Positions 18,283 to 27,600 are shown, counted from the stretch's first letter. The stretch is DNA of 64,000 nucleotides from Tindallia californiensis (GCF_900107405.1 NZ_FNPV01000006.1:62001-126000), one strand, 5' to 3'. Program-made: numbers and translations. Notes: generated by a model from the sequence alone, not told the origin.

Positions 18283-19325
18283 GAGACATCCCTCCTTATT
18301 TCTTCAATAATCCGTTCTCTTACTTTTTCCCAGGTTTCCCGTTTCTGACTTTCTTCCCGGAATCTTTCCACTTCTTTATTATGGTGACAAGCAGAAAGGT
18401 GATTGGGTGCCACTTCTTCCAAAGGAGGCTGCTCTTCCATACAAATTTCTGTCCGGAAAGGACATCGGGCACGGAATCGACACCCAACCTGCTCTTGCAT
18501 CAGATTTGGCGGTGATCCGGGTATGGAAATCAACTCTTCGCCAATTTCATGAATACTGGGAAAAGCATTGTTAAGTCCTAGGGAATAGGGATGAACCGGT
18601 TTCGTAAAAAAGGCTTTCGTAGAAGCTTTTTCCATTATTTTTCCGCCATACATTACAATAATGGTTTCACAGGTTTCGGACACAACGGAAATATCATGAG
18701 TGATAAGGATCATGGAGCTATTGATCTTTTTTTGAATTTCAATCACCTGTTGCAAAATTCGATCCTGAACCACTACATCCAGTGCTGTAGTCGGCTCATC
18801 CGCAATAATCAGTGAAGGATTCAGGGTTAAGGCCATGGCAATAATGGCCCGCTGTTTCATGCCGCCACTCATCTGATGCGGATAGCTTTTCAGCCGTTTC
18901 TCTTCCAAGCCAACCATTTTGAATACTTCAATGGCACGTTCTCTGGCCTGTTCTCGGGTCATATCCGTATGAATTTGTATCCCTTCAATGAGCTGATCTC
19001 CAACGGTATATACCGGATTCAATGCATTCATCGCACTTTGAGCGACCATTGCAATTTCCGTTAACCGAAGTTTGCGAATTTCTTCTTCGGTTTTGGTTAC
19101 CAGATCTTCTCCCTTAAACATCATCTGTCCTTCACTGATGCGACCATTTTTCGACAGGAGTCTCATAACAGATTTAGCCAAGGTCGTTTTGCCACAACCA
19201 CTCTCTCCAACCAAACCCACACTTTCTCCTACTTCCAACGAAAATGAAACATCTTCCACCGCTTTTAGCACACCGTCTTCTGTCGTATATTCAATACTGA
19301 CATTTTTAACATCCAATAGTGCCAT
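18279..19325 (-). CDS. Oligopeptide/dipeptide ABC transporter ATPase (OppD/DppD)
   Basis: Second ATPase of the importer. Walker A GESGCGKTT, signature QMSGGMKQRAIIAMAL, Walker B LIIADEPTTALDV and the D-loop are present, and the C-terminal CRFRARCPFRTEICMEE extension is the partner of the Cys cluster in OppF. 348 residues. The ATG follows the upstream permease stop by 1 nt, with GGGGGCG as ribosome site. Confidence 0.93.
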   Translation of the reverse strand: MALLDVKNVSIEYTTEDGVLKAVEDVSFSLEVGESVGLVGESGCGKTTLAKSVMRLLSKNGRISEGQMMFKGEDLVTKTEEEIRKLRLTEIAMVAQSAMNALNPVYTVGDQLIEGIQIHTDMTREQARERAIEVFKMVGLEEKRLKSYPHQMSGGMKQRAIIAMALTLNPSLIIADEPTTALDVVVQDRILQQVIEIQKKINSSMILITHDISVVSETCETIIVMYGGKIMEKASTKAFFTKPVHPYSLGLNNAFPSIHEIGEELISIPGSPPNLMQEQVGCRFRARCPFRTEICMEEQPPLEEVAPNHLSACHHNKEVERFREESQKRETWEKVRERIIEEIRRDVS

Positions 19326-19326
19326 T

Positions 19327-20223
19327 TTATCGCCCCCTCAATCTTGGATCTACGACTTCTTCTAAGGCTCTGGCTAAAAAGAAAATAGACAGAAGCAACA
19401 GAACAATGGCAACACCGGGAGCTGTAATCCACCACCAGGCTACACGGGAGTTACCGGTACTAAAGACAATGTGCAGGATTTGGCCCCAGCTGGGAACCGC
19501 TGGATCGCCAAAACCAAGAAAAGCAATACTGGCTTCAGCGGCAATTGCCCAGTTTACCATAAATGCCATCTCCAACAAGATTAACGGGACTACGTTTGGC
19601 AGAATATACTTGAACATCAGCCTCAAATCACCGGCACCTGCCACCCGTCCTGCTTTAATATACGGCCTTTTGGCAATGGAAAGCACCTGAGAACGTACCA
19701 ACCTTGCCACCGTCCGCCAGGAAAGCATGGATACTGCCAGAATAACATTCCAAATACTCGGCCTCATCACGGCCGATAACACAATCACAAAAGGAATAAA
19801 CGGAATGGCATAGAAAAAGTCGACCACCCTCATTATCATGGTGTCTATCCATCCTCCATAATAACCTGCAATAATTCCCACCACAGAACCGATAACGGTT
19901 ACCAGCAGCGCTGCCAATAAGCCTACCATTAAGGCGGTTTTGGTTCCCAATACTACCTGAGAATAAATATCACGACCTACATCGGTGGTTCCAAAAGGGT
20001 GAGCACGGGAAGGCGGTTCCAAACGACGAATACTACCTTCTTCATCATAATGCCGATCTCTGGGTCCATAAGGAGCAATTACATCGGCAAAGGCGGCCAC
20101 CGTTAAAAAGAAGATCAGTAAAACCACACCTATCAGTGCCAATTTATCCCGACGTAAATTTTTTACAAACAGCCTGAAAACACTTTTGCTGTTCCCTTTC
20201 TTCTCTAATGCTGCAACGTTCAT
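19327..20223 (-). CDS. Peptide ABC transporter permease (OppC/DppC)
   Basis: 298 residues. A soluble N-terminus (ALEKKGNSKSVFRLFVKNLR) precedes the first membrane segment, as in DppC proteins, then six membrane segments with the transport-domain EAA loop (PYIKAGRVAGAGDLRLMFKY). The periplasmic-face region with HPFGTTDVGRDIYSQVV is a strong family mark. It pairs with the neighbouring DppB-like permease. GAGAGGTG lies before the ATG. Confidence 0.93.
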   Translation of the reverse strand: MNVAALEKKGNSKSVFRLFVKNLRRDKLALIGVVLLIFFLTVAAFADVIAPYGPRDRHYDEEGSIRRLEPPSRAHPFGTTDVGRDIYSQVVLGTKTALMVGLLAALLVTVIGSVVGIIAGYYGGWIDTMIMRVVDFFYAIPFIPFVIVLSAVMRPSIWNVILAVSMLSWRTVARLVRSQVLSIAKRPYIKAGRVAGAGDLRLMFKYILPNVVPLILLEMAFMVNWAIAAEASIAFLGFGDPAVPSWGQILHIVFSTGNSRVAWWWITAPGVAIVLLLLSIFFLARALEEVVDPRLRGR

Positions 20224-20245
20224 GCTTTCACCTCTCTTTTTCCGA

Positions 20246-21217
20246 TTATTTGTAAGAAATACGCGGATCTAAGAATGCGTATAACATATCTGCTACCAGA
20301 TTCATAAACATAACCATAGCGGAAATAATAATAAAACATCCTTGCGCCAAAGGGTAATCATGCCGTGTAACCGCTGTCACAATTTCCCGTCCCAAACCGG
20401 GCCAACTGAAAACAACTTCTATCAGCACCTGTCCTCCAATGGAAGAACCGATAAAAAGTGCTCCGGCGGTTACTACCGGTAATAAGGCATTTCGGGCCGC
20501 ATGACGGTAAAGAATATTTCTTTCCTTTGTCCCTTTTGCCCGAGCCATTTCAATATAGTCTTCTGACATGACTTCCAGCATACTGTTTCGCATAATCAAC
20601 ATAGGGGTCGCTACAAAGTAAAGACCGGCTACTAAGCTAGGAAGAATCAAATGCTTTAGAAAGTCCAGGGTAAAAAATATTTCTGTAAAGGTACCTCCAC
20701 CGGTTCCGGCTGTCCGCATTCCTTGGGCAGGAAACCAGCCTAGCCGCACAGAGAAAAGAAGAATCATCATCAGCCCTACCCAGAAGGTAGGCGCTGATCT
20801 GAAAATAAGAGAGATGGTAATCCCTAAGGATTCCAATCGGGAACCTCTTTTCCAGGCCATCCAGGCACCTCCAAAAACACCAATGGTATAGGCAAACACC
20901 ATGGCTGTCAGCATCAGAATTAAGGTGGCTGCCAGTTTTTCTTTTATAATTTCAATGGCTGGACGATTATAAAAGAAAGAATCTCCAAAATCTAATCGCA
21001 CCAAGTCAGATACAAACACTTTATATTGATCCCAGAGACTTCCGTCCAATCCATAGCGTTCTAATAATTGTTGCCTTGCTTCTGGCGGAATGGATGGATC
21101 CACCACAAAAGCCGTCGGATCTCCCGGCATGGTTCGAAAAAGGTAAAAGATCATCGTTGACACTAAAAAAATCATTAGTAACATGACCAGTAATCGACGT
21201 AAAAAATAGTTTAACAA
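20246..21217 (-). CDS. Peptide ABC transporter permease (OppB/DppB)
   Basis: 323 residues from the TTG at 21217, chosen because AGGAAGGTG lies just upstream; the frame stays open 15 codons further without a good site. It begins directly with a membrane segment (NYFLRRLLVMLLMIFLVST), then the family motif FRTMPGDPTAFVVDPSIP, and the EAA loop with YIEMARAKGTKER. C-terminal FSWPGLGREIVTAV is typical of DppB. It lies 22 nt before dppC and is separated from the binding-protein gene by a hairpin. Confidence 0.93.
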   Translation of the reverse strand: MLNYFLRRLLVMLLMIFLVSTMIFYLFRTMPGDPTAFVVDPSIPPEARQQLLERYGLDGSLWDQYKVFVSDLVRLDFGDSFFYNRPAIEIIKEKLAATLILMLTAMVFAYTIGVFGGAWMAWKRGSRLESLGITISLIFRSAPTFWVGLMMILLFSVRLGWFPAQGMRTAGTGGGTFTEIFFTLDFLKHLILPSLVAGLYFVATPMLIMRNSMLEVMSEDYIEMARAKGTKERNILYRHAARNALLPVVTAGALFIGSSIGGQVLIEVVFSWPGLGREIVTAVTRHDYPLAQGCFIIISAMVMFMNLVADMLYAFLDPRISYK

Positions 21218-21342
21218 GCTATCACCTTCCTTGTAGAGGATTAAGATGCTTCTGAAATTCACTTAATATTCCGAATAATAGGGCGGGTTCATGACACACC
21301 AACAGCAAAGGATCACGCTTCTCGCTTTAGTGAGTATGAAGT

Positions 21343-21378
21343 AAAACATGAAAGTCGAGATATCGACTTTCATGTTTT
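21343..21378 (-). terminator. Intra-operon hairpin between binding protein and permeases
   Basis: A perfect 16-bp stem (AAAACATGAAAGTCGA and its complement) with loop GATA, in the 190-nt gap between the binding-protein stop and the permease start. The T-tract is short, so partial termination or 3'-end protection is likely. This would give more binding protein than permease, as is common in such operons. Confidence 0.7.
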
Positions 21379-21409
21379 AAGTGTTGTTAAACAGGACTCT
21401 TAAGGATGG

Positions 21410-23095
21410 TTATTGCGCTGGCATCCGAAGTTTGCCTTCGCTATCCCAGGTAAATCCAGCTTCTATAAGAATTTCTTTAGCCATCTCTGGATCATAGGTA
21501 TCATAAATAGGTACTTCCGGATTATGCCAGAACTCATTGGCTTCTACAATCGTTAAACCAGCACCTCCACGTGCTCCGTATCCATTAAGATGAACGTCTA
21601 AGGCAAGATCATAATCTACCAGATGCGCCATCGCAATCCGGAAATCTTTGTTGCTAAAAGGTGCTCGATCCAGATTCATCCCAAGATAGAAAAATCCGAT
21701 ATCGTCTGCCTCTGTTAATTCCAAGTGATCATACTGACCATCGGCATTATTGGCTATTTGCTCCGTATGAGCTGGCACTAAATCATAAGATACCATGTCA
21801 ACATTGCCTAATTCCAAAGCTGTCAAAACTCCTTCCGGAGAAGCAAAGATCTGGAAAATATACCCATCAATGTGTACCGGTTCAAAATAATCATCAAACT
21901 TAGATAATACTAGTTCTTCGCCTGTCTGGAAACGATCCAGCTTGAAAGGTCCACTTCCAATGGCGTCTTCGTTGCCGTATTGCACTGGATTGTCAATGTT
22001 TTCCCAGATATGTTTTGGCAAAATTGGAATTTGTGCCAAGGTGTTGGTGATAAATGGTGCATAAGGCTCTTCCAGGATAAATCGCACTGTGTTTTCATCC
22101 GTAATTTCAATGCTTTCAATAGGCTCTGTAAAGGATGCAAAATATTCTACATTTTCATTAATAAATAATTCGTAGGAAAATTTCACGTCTTCCACGGTAA
22201 CTGGTTCTCCATCATGGAAGGTCATGCCTTCACGAAGGACTACGTCAATAATATTGTCTTCCACAATGTCCCAGCTTTCAGCGGCCCATGGCACCGGCTC
22301 GATATCAGGAGAAATCCGAACCAGCTTATCATAGATGAGTCTTAGGTTTCTCCAACCATAAACACTTCTTGAGCTTAATGGGTTCATATCATCAATGTTT
22401 ACGTTACTAGCCACGGTTAAGACGGTTTTGTCTGTTTTAGGCTTAATGCTGAAGGGAGTCCACTCATTAAACAAGCCTTCTCCAGGAATATTAATCACAT
22501 CTTCAAACAACTCTTTGTTGTAAGTCTGCATATTAGCCCTTGAGTATAGGGTTATTTTAGGAACATCTTCTGCTAAAATCTTTTGTGCTTCCCATACCAA
22601 CTCTCTCCGGGCATCTAAATCCATTTCACGACGCTGGGCATCTGCCAGCTCGTCAAAGGCTGGATTCCGGTAACGGTTGGTGTTGTTTCCACCCGGCTCT
22701 GCATTCGCTGAGTGGTTAATGGAGTGAATAAACATATCCGGATCCAGTCGTTCAATACGTCCAGACCAGCCGATGGTATAGGCATCAAAATCACTCTCAT
22801 CTCCATACAGTACATCCAATAATACGGCAAAATCCATGGGCTGAGCGGTTGCATCAACGCCTAGTTTCTGCAATTCCTCCACTACTTCCTGTGCCATTTC
22901 ATAATTCACCATATTGTCTTCCGGTAAAGAGCTATAGATTGTAATGGACGGAACCACGTCTCCCATCTCTTCATCTGGAATATCCGATACCGGTGTTGCT
23001 GGTTCTGATGTTCCACCGCCCCCACAAGCACTGAGCAGTAATGCGGCTGCTAACAATAAACTCAACCAGCTACTTTTTCTTTTCATCATCCTCAT
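21410..23095 (-). CDS. Peptide ABC transporter binding lipoprotein (SBP_bac_5) with circularly permuted lobes
   Basis: About 561 residues from the ATG at 23095 (AGGAGG 9 nt upstream). Signal peptide and lipobox LLLSAC, lipid-modified Cys at residue 24, then a Gly/Asp/Glu linker. The order of the mature protein is unusual. Residues ~47-215 match what is normally the C-terminal third of an SBP_bac_5 protein (ITIYSSLPEDNM, VEELQKLGVDATAQPMDF, EAQKILAEDVPKITLYSR). Residues ~222-561 match the normal N-terminal two thirds (LTVASNVNIDDMNPLSS, REGMTFHDGEPVTVEDVKFS, NKDFRIAMAHLVDYDLAL). They end in AGFTWDSEGKLRMPAQ, exactly where ITIYSS would usually continue. Each part occurs once. Function as the importer's receptor is inferred from family and operon. 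Confidence 0.85.
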   Translation of the reverse strand: MRMMKRKSSWLSLLLAAALLLSACGGGGTSEPATPVSDIPDEEMGDVVPSITIYSSLPEDNMVNYEMAQEVVEELQKLGVDATAQPMDFAVLLDVLYGDESDFDAYTIGWSGRIERLDPDMFIHSINHSANAEPGGNNTNRYRNPAFDELADAQRREMDLDARRELVWEAQKILAEDVPKITLYSRANMQTYNKELFEDVINIPGEGLFNEWTPFSIKPKTDKTVLTVASNVNIDDMNPLSSRSVYGWRNLRLIYDKLVRISPDIEPVPWAAESWDIVEDNIIDVVLREGMTFHDGEPVTVEDVKFSYELFINENVEYFASFTEPIESIEITDENTVRFILEEPYAPFITNTLAQIPILPKHIWENIDNPVQYGNEDAIGSGPFKLDRFQTGEELVLSKFDDYFEPVHIDGYIFQIFASPEGVLTALELGNVDMVSYDLVPAHTEQIANNADGQYDHLELTEADDIGFFYLGMNLDRAPFSNKDFRIAMAHLVDYDLALDVHLNGYGARGGAGLTIVEANEFWHNPEVPIYDTYDPEMAKEILIEAGFTWDSEGKLRMPAQ

Positions 23096-23149
23096 GCTTA
23101 CCTTCCTCCTTTTTTGATATGTAGCAATATTTTGAATCAAATCAAAGTC

Positions 23150-23179
23150 AGTTTACCACTTTTCAGTCAGTTCTGTCAA
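23150..23179 (-). promoter_or_regulatory. Promoter of the peptide ABC operon
   Basis: On the minus strand: TTGACA (23174-23179), 18-nt spacer, TAAACT (23150-23155), about 55 nt before the binding-protein ATG. Confidence 0.65.
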
Positions 23180-23270
23180 ATTATCTTTCCCAAAATACGT
23201 TGTATATTTATGCGACATTATTTTTTTGCGAAATTCGCACCATTCTGTCAATTCTAAGTGTATACATTGC

Positions 23271-23304
23271 AAAACAGCCCTCTTTCGTTCAAGGGCTGTT
23301 TTTT
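23271..23304. terminator. Terminator between the pst/HAD operon and the peptide operon
   Basis: AAAACAGCCCT pairs with AGGGCTGTTTT around a 10-nt loop, with T-rich flanks on both strands. On the minus strand it is the first terminator after the pst-HAD genes. Confidence 0.7.
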
Positions 23305-23368
23305 CAATCCTTAAGAGCTTTGGATGATTATGCATGGTTGTATAAACCCTTTTTGCTTCTAAAACCTT

Positions 23369-23410
23369 TTACTCAAGGCTTTCCTTCTCTATCTGTAATG
23401 CTCTATCCAT
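23369..23410 (-). CDS. Possible 13-codon mini-ORF with strong ribosome site
   Basis: ATG at 23410 with GGAAGGAGG 6 nt upstream, an excellent site, then only 13 codons (MDRALQIEKESLE) and TAA. The same frame stays open after this stop for over 70 codons (KVLEAKRVYTTMHNH and on, to 23153), but the terminator hairpin lies in it. It could be a small peptide, a leader or the remains of a longer gene. The rest of the 450-bp gap around it holds only the terminator and promoter listed. Confidence 0.25.
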   Translation of the reverse strand: MDRALQIEKESLE

Positions 23411-23552
23411 TTTATGCCTCCTTCCTACAGCATCTGCCGACACCTCTATTATATGAGTTGCCCTTCTCTGTAGCAATGCGTAAAAGAAAGAGGGATCATT
23501 GTTTTTCTCGATGGGTCCTAAAATATCTTCTATGGATCCTATGCCCTTTCCT

Positions 23553-24032
23553 TTATCGACGCAAGGTAGCAATCATTCTATTAGGCTCTAGTAATAAACA
23601 TAATGCGGCTTCAATGTTTGTCACCACTATATCCGACACGGTCATTAGGGGAGCAAAAGCACCTTCTCCGCCAATTATTCCAATGGCCAGAGCCGCTTTA
23701 CGAAACATCGCCATATCATTGGCTCCATTACCAACAGCAATGGTATGACTGGCTCCCAAAGCTTCAATAAAGGCCTCTTTATCTTCTGTGGTCTGTGAAC
23801 CACGAACCACTTTTACCGTCGCTGCTCCTTCCAGACGTTTTTCAATGAGTGGAGCTGTCCCATGGGTATCGGCTGTAATAATGTGGAGTGATGCCTGTGC
23901 TGAAAGGTTTTTTAATAAAGCCACCGTTTCGTCAGATAGCTGCCCGCCGATGGCCAAGGTTCCGTTTAAGTCAAAAACAATATGTTCAATTTCATACCTT
24001 TGGTCTCCTGGTATATTCAAAATAAGTGACAT
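23553..24032 (-). CDS. HAD-superfamily protein (soluble P-type-ATPase-like, COG4087 type)
   Basis: 159 residues of HAD fold without a cap. Motif I reads FDLNGTLA: the nucleophilic Asp is present, but the usual second Asp is Asn, as I recall for the COG4087 'soluble P-type ATPase' group. Motif II is HIITADTHG (Thr), the motif III region is GSQTTEDKEAFIEALG, and motif IV is AVGNGANDMAMFRKA. It may hydrolyse or transfer phosphate on a small substrate, or be regulatory. It follows pstB by 24 nt with an AAAGGATG ribosome site, so it is probably co-transcribed with the phosphate importer. Confidence 0.8.
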   Translation of the reverse strand: MSLILNIPGDQRYEIEHIVFDLNGTLAIGGQLSDETVALLKNLSAQASLHIITADTHGTAPLIEKRLEGAATVKVVRGSQTTEDKEAFIEALGASHTIAVGNGANDMAMFRKAALAIGIIGGEGAFAPLMTVSDIVVTNIEAALCLLLEPNRMIATLRR

Positions 24033-24056
24033 AAGGACATCCTTTCTTGTTAGGTT

Positions 24057-24806
24057 TTAGCCGATGAGTCCTTCCAGATAACATCTGGTTTCCTCCTGCT
24101 TCGGTTCTTGAAAAAGTGCTTCTGTTTCCTGAACTTCCACTAAAACGCCGTTGCTGATAAAGGCGGTATAATCAGCGATCCTTTTGGCCTGAGCCATGTT
24201 ATGGGTTACAATAACGATGCTCACTTCCTTTGCTAATTGTCTCAAGGTTTCTTCAATAACAGCCGTGGATTTTGGGTCTAAAGAAGAACAAGGTTCATCC
24301 AACAGCAATACATCCGGATTTAAGGTTAGGGAACGGGCAATGCAAAGACGCTGTTGCTGTCCTCCTGAAAGCCTTACGGCCGACAAGTTCATCCGATCCT
24401 TTACTTCTTCGTAAAGCCCCGCCATTTTTAATTTTTCTTCAATCAGCATGACTTCTTCTTTGGCCGTTAATTTTTCATGGTATCGAATGCCATATTCCAT
24501 GTTTTTTTTGATAGAAAAGGGAAAGGGTGTCGGTGTTTGAAATACCAGCCCTATACGTCGTCGAAGGATTTCCAGAGGCAGGCTTTGAATGGAAGTTCCT
24601 TTTAACTGGATTTCTCCTCGAGTAGTAGCTGTCGGCTCTTCTTCTGTTAGTCGGTTAATGGATTTCAGCAAAGTGGTTTTGCCACAACCGGAGGAGCCAA
24701 TCAGAGCCGTAATCTTTTTTTCTGGTATTTCTAAAGAAATATCTTTCAATACTTCTGTTTTTCCGTAATGAACATGCCAGTTCTTAATAGCGATGGCCTG
24801 GGTCAT
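24057..24806 (-). CDS. pstB: Phosphate ABC transporter ATPase PstB
   Basis: 249 residues. Walker A GSSGCGKTTLLKSINRL, signature RLSGGQQQRLCIARSL, Walker B VLLLDEPCSSLDP and switch His ending VTHNMAQA. The LKSINRL and QTPTPFPFSI stretches are characteristic of PstB. It energises import of inorganic phosphate with PstA, PstC and PstS. It overlaps pstA by 4 nt. Confidence 0.95.
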   Translation of the reverse strand: MTQAIAIKNWHVHYGKTEVLKDISLEIPEKKITALIGSSGCGKTTLLKSINRLTEEEPTATTRGEIQLKGTSIQSLPLEILRRRIGLVFQTPTPFPFSIKKNMEYGIRYHEKLTAKEEVMLIEEKLKMAGLYEEVKDRMNLSAVRLSGGQQQRLCIARSLTLNPDVLLLDEPCSSLDPKSTAVIEETLRQLAKEVSIVIVTHNMAQAKRIADYTAFISNGVLVEVQETEALFQEPKQEETRCYLEGLIG

Positions 24807-25654
24807 TTTTCTTCCTCCTTCCTATCCTGAAATAAATAAAAAGAAATCCCATAGGCTATAAAAAACATACTCAGCAGCACCAAGGCGGTTCCAAAAGCGT
24901 TTTCCATGGAGATCCGCTCTGCTGCCATAAAGTACAAATGATAGGGTAAGGCCATGACTGGACGAAACAAGGAGTTCGGTACAGAAGCGGATACAACCGC
25001 CGCTGTTAGAATAATAGGCGCTGTCGCTCCCATGGCATAAACCGTCCCCAGCAGGATTCCGGAAAGAATATCTTTTTTTCGTGCCGGCCATACCAGCTTA
25101 AAAAAACTATAGGATTTTGATACCCCCAGGGCATGAGAAGCCATTATTTGATGAGCAACCATTTCCCGCAAAGCTTTTTCCGTATTAATCACGATGACCG
25201 GAAAAATCATGATGGATAAGGTCAGTCCGCCAGCCAGCAAAGAATGGCCAAATCCAAGAAGAACCACAAAAAAGGTATATCCGAACAATCCTAGAATAAT
25301 AGAAGGTATTCCAGCAATGCACTGAACAATCAGCCGGACAAAGGCATCTATTTTACCGGACTGATTATACAAAAAAAGGTAGACCGCTACGGACAACCCT
25401 AAGATAGTTGCCAAAGAGGTACTGATCAGCCCTAAGGCTAAAGAACCCATCATGGCGGGGAAAATACCGCCTTCACTGCCTAGTGGCCTTCCCTGTGGTG
25501 ACGCGGTTAAAAATTCCATATCAATCGCTGAAAAGCCCCGGATAAAAATGCTTCCAAAAATAAAAGCGGCTGCGGCCATAACCACCAAAAGAGAAGCATA
25601 GATCCAGCTCTGAAGAACATAGTCTTTCCAATGTTTCTTCACACCTTCTTTCAT
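24803..25654 (-). CDS. pstA: Phosphate ABC transporter permease PstA
   Basis: 283 residues with six membrane segments. Family marks: EFLTASPQGRPLGSEGGIFP in the first outer loop, IVQCIAGIPSIILGLFGY, and the EAA loop LREMVAHQIMASHALGVSKSY (given with one flank). Overlaps pstB and pstC by 4 nt each, so the operon is tightly coupled. Confidence 0.95.
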   Translation of the reverse strand: MKEGVKKHWKDYVLQSWIYASLLVVMAAAAFIFGSIFIRGFSAIDMEFLTASPQGRPLGSEGGIFPAMMGSLALGLISTSLATILGLSVAVYLFLYNQSGKIDAFVRLIVQCIAGIPSIILGLFGYTFFVVLLGFGHSLLAGGLTLSIMIFPVIVINTEKALREMVAHQIMASHALGVSKSYSFFKLVWPARKKDILSGILLGTVYAMGATAPIILTAAVVSASVPNSLFRPVMALPYHLYFMAAERISMENAFGTALVLLSMFFIAYGISFYLFQDRKEEEK

Positions 25655-26544
25655 GAAACTTCACCTCTGCTTTCTATTTGCCTGCGCAGCCAGTAAAAAA
25701 GAAGGTTGATCCCTAAAAGCAACATCAGCAATACAAAACCGGCTCCAAAAATAGCATGGTAGTGCTGACTTCCCAAGGGTGCAGACCCCATCTCCAGAGC
25801 AATAAGTGAAGGAATCGGCTTGACTCTGCCCAGCAAAGAATCTGGCATCAGGGGTGAGTTTCCTACCACCATCATCACCGCCATGGTTTCTCCCATAGCC
25901 CTAGAAGTCCCTAAAACAGCTCCGGCAATCATCCCTTTTAAGGATAAGGGTAAAATAAGTTCCCGTAACATATACAGATGGGAAACGCCCAGGGTTTTAG
26001 AAACCTCTAGATACTGACTGCCTGCTGCTTCCATGCTTTCTGCCATAACAGAAATCATAAAGGGAAGTACCATAATCGCCAATAACACACCACCGGCCAG
26101 TAAGGAATCTCCGGAACTCATGGAGAAAAGATTTTCCATTAGAGGAATCAGGTATACCAAACCAAGCATTCCATAAATAACCGAGGGGATACCAGCCATG
26201 ATATCAATAAGGCTTCGTAATGGTCTTCGTAGAGGCCCGGGACAAAGATATGCAAAAAACAAAGCGGCCCCCACCGCCATCGGCAGTGCCAGCACAAGGG
26301 CCACCAGTGGCAAGGCTAAAGTTGCTGCCAATATTGGCCTCAGACCAATCCTAGGATGGTGAGACACAGGCCTCCATTCGGCTCCAAAGAGAAAATCCTT
26401 CACCGACACCTCCTGAAAAATCGCCAGGCTTTCCCGGAAAATCAAAAAAATCACCAGGGCTAATATGAATACAGCCACAACAGTACAGGCACGTACCGTT
26501 GTGGCAAAAAGTTTTTCCAATCGATGATAGAACATTTTTTTCAT
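25651..26544 (-). CDS. pstC: Phosphate ABC transporter permease PstC
   Basis: 297 residues with six membrane segments. Marks: FLFGAEWRPVSHHPRIGLRP before the second segment, LIDIMAGIPSVIYGMLGL, and the EAA loop SQYLEVSKTLGVSHLYML, followed by GTSRAMGETMAVMMVVGN. It partners PstA. It follows pstS by 3 nt and overlaps pstA by 4 nt. Confidence 0.95.
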   Translation of the reverse strand: MKKMFYHRLEKLFATTVRACTVVAVFILALVIFLIFRESLAIFQEVSVKDFLFGAEWRPVSHHPRIGLRPILAATLALPLVALVLALPMAVGAALFFAYLCPGPLRRPLRSLIDIMAGIPSVIYGMLGLVYLIPLMENLFSMSSGDSLLAGGVLLAIMVLPFMISVMAESMEAAGSQYLEVSKTLGVSHLYMLRELILPLSLKGMIAGAVLGTSRAMGETMAVMMVVGNSPLMPDSLLGRVKPIPSLIALEMGSAPLGSQHYHAIFGAGFVLLMLLLGINLLFYWLRRQIESRGEVS

Positions 26545-26547
26545 TCC

Positions 26548-27453
26548 TTATTGAACTGGCACAAATCCCATTTCATCAAGAATCTGGATGCCTTTTTCAG
26601 ATTTAATATATTCCATAAATGCAGCTTCTGCTGGATTCAATTCTCCATTCCATACCAATACTAAAGGTCTGGCTACTGGATAGGTTCCATCAAGGATGTT
26701 TTCAAGACTTGGCTCCACTCCATCCAAAACAAAAGCTACCAAATCATCTTGATGCATTTCTGCCACACCAAAAGAAGCATATCCCATGGCTAATGGATTA
26801 TTCATCAATCGATCCACTAACCCTGTCATGGAAGGAACTTCAATGGCCGTTTCGGTCACATCCACTTCGCCCATCATAGCATTTTGAAACACTCCATGAG
26901 CACCGCCGCCTACATCACGAACCAATAGCACAATTTCTTCTTCTGGCAGGTTTTCATCTACCTGGTTCCAATGAGTCCATTCGCCTGAGAAAATATTTTG
27001 CACTTCTTCCGCTGTGATTTCAGAACGATTCTGCCCTAGGGGATTATTCTGATTAACGGCCATCAGTAATGCATCCATGCCGATAATGGCTTCCTGATAT
27101 TCCTCTAAAGCTTCTCGCTCTTCTTCCCGTGCATGACGAGCCAACATTCCTATGTTCGCCGTTCCATCCAATACAGCTTTTGCTCCAGCACCGGATCCAC
27201 CAGTAGATACACTGATCTGAATGGTTTCCGCCGGCAAGGAGTCATCTACCTGATCCCAGGTTCCAAATTCATTCTGAAATTCATCGGCTATCTGAGAAAT
27301 CGTAGGCGCCAGGGTAGAGGAGCCGGTAAAAAGCAGTTCTCCGTCGAAGTTTTGATCTTCTGCGGCTGTATCACCGCTGCCACCTCCATTGCCACAAGCA
27401 GCCATGGTCACCATCATCAATCCTATTACTACTATCTTTGCCATTTTTTTCAT
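26548..27453 (-). CDS. pstS: Phosphate-binding lipoprotein PstS
   Basis: 301 residues. Signal peptide and lipobox VTMAAC (Cys at ~20), then a Gly/Asp linker. The phosphate-binding loops are visible: FTGSSTLAPTISQIADEF, STGGSGAGAKAVLDGTA and VRDVGGGAHGVFQ. It captures phosphate outside the membrane and hands it to PstCA. First gene of the pst operon, on the same strand as the HAD gene that ends it. Confidence 0.93.
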   Translation of the reverse strand: MKKMAKIVVIGLMMVTMAACGNGGGSGDTAAEDQNFDGELLFTGSSTLAPTISQIADEFQNEFGTWDQVDDSLPAETIQISVSTGGSGAGAKAVLDGTANIGMLARHAREEEREALEEYQEAIIGMDALLMAVNQNNPLGQNRSEITAEEVQNIFSGEWTHWNQVDENLPEEEIVLLVRDVGGGAHGVFQNAMMGEVDVTETAIEVPSMTGLVDRLMNNPLAMGYASFGVAEMHQDDLVAFVLDGVEPSLENILDGTYPVARPLVLVWNGELNPAEAAFMEYIKSEKGIQILDEMGFVPVQ

Positions 27454-27511
27454 CTTAATCCCTCACTTTGCTTGATATGTATGCTTATCTGACATTTGCC
27501 CAACACGTCTT

Positions 27512-27541
27512 ATCATAGCAGAAGGAAGAGATTTCAGCCAA
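27512..27541 (-). promoter_or_regulatory. Probable pst operon promoter
   Basis: On the minus strand: TTGGCT (27536-27541), 18 nt, TATGAT (27512-27517), about 60 nt before the pstS start. No classical 11-bp-period Pho box is obvious. Confidence 0.45.
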
Positions 27542-27600
27542 TAGATATTCTCTATCTATTTTTTTATTTTGATAAGGATTGTCTATATTCATTTTCCTTT

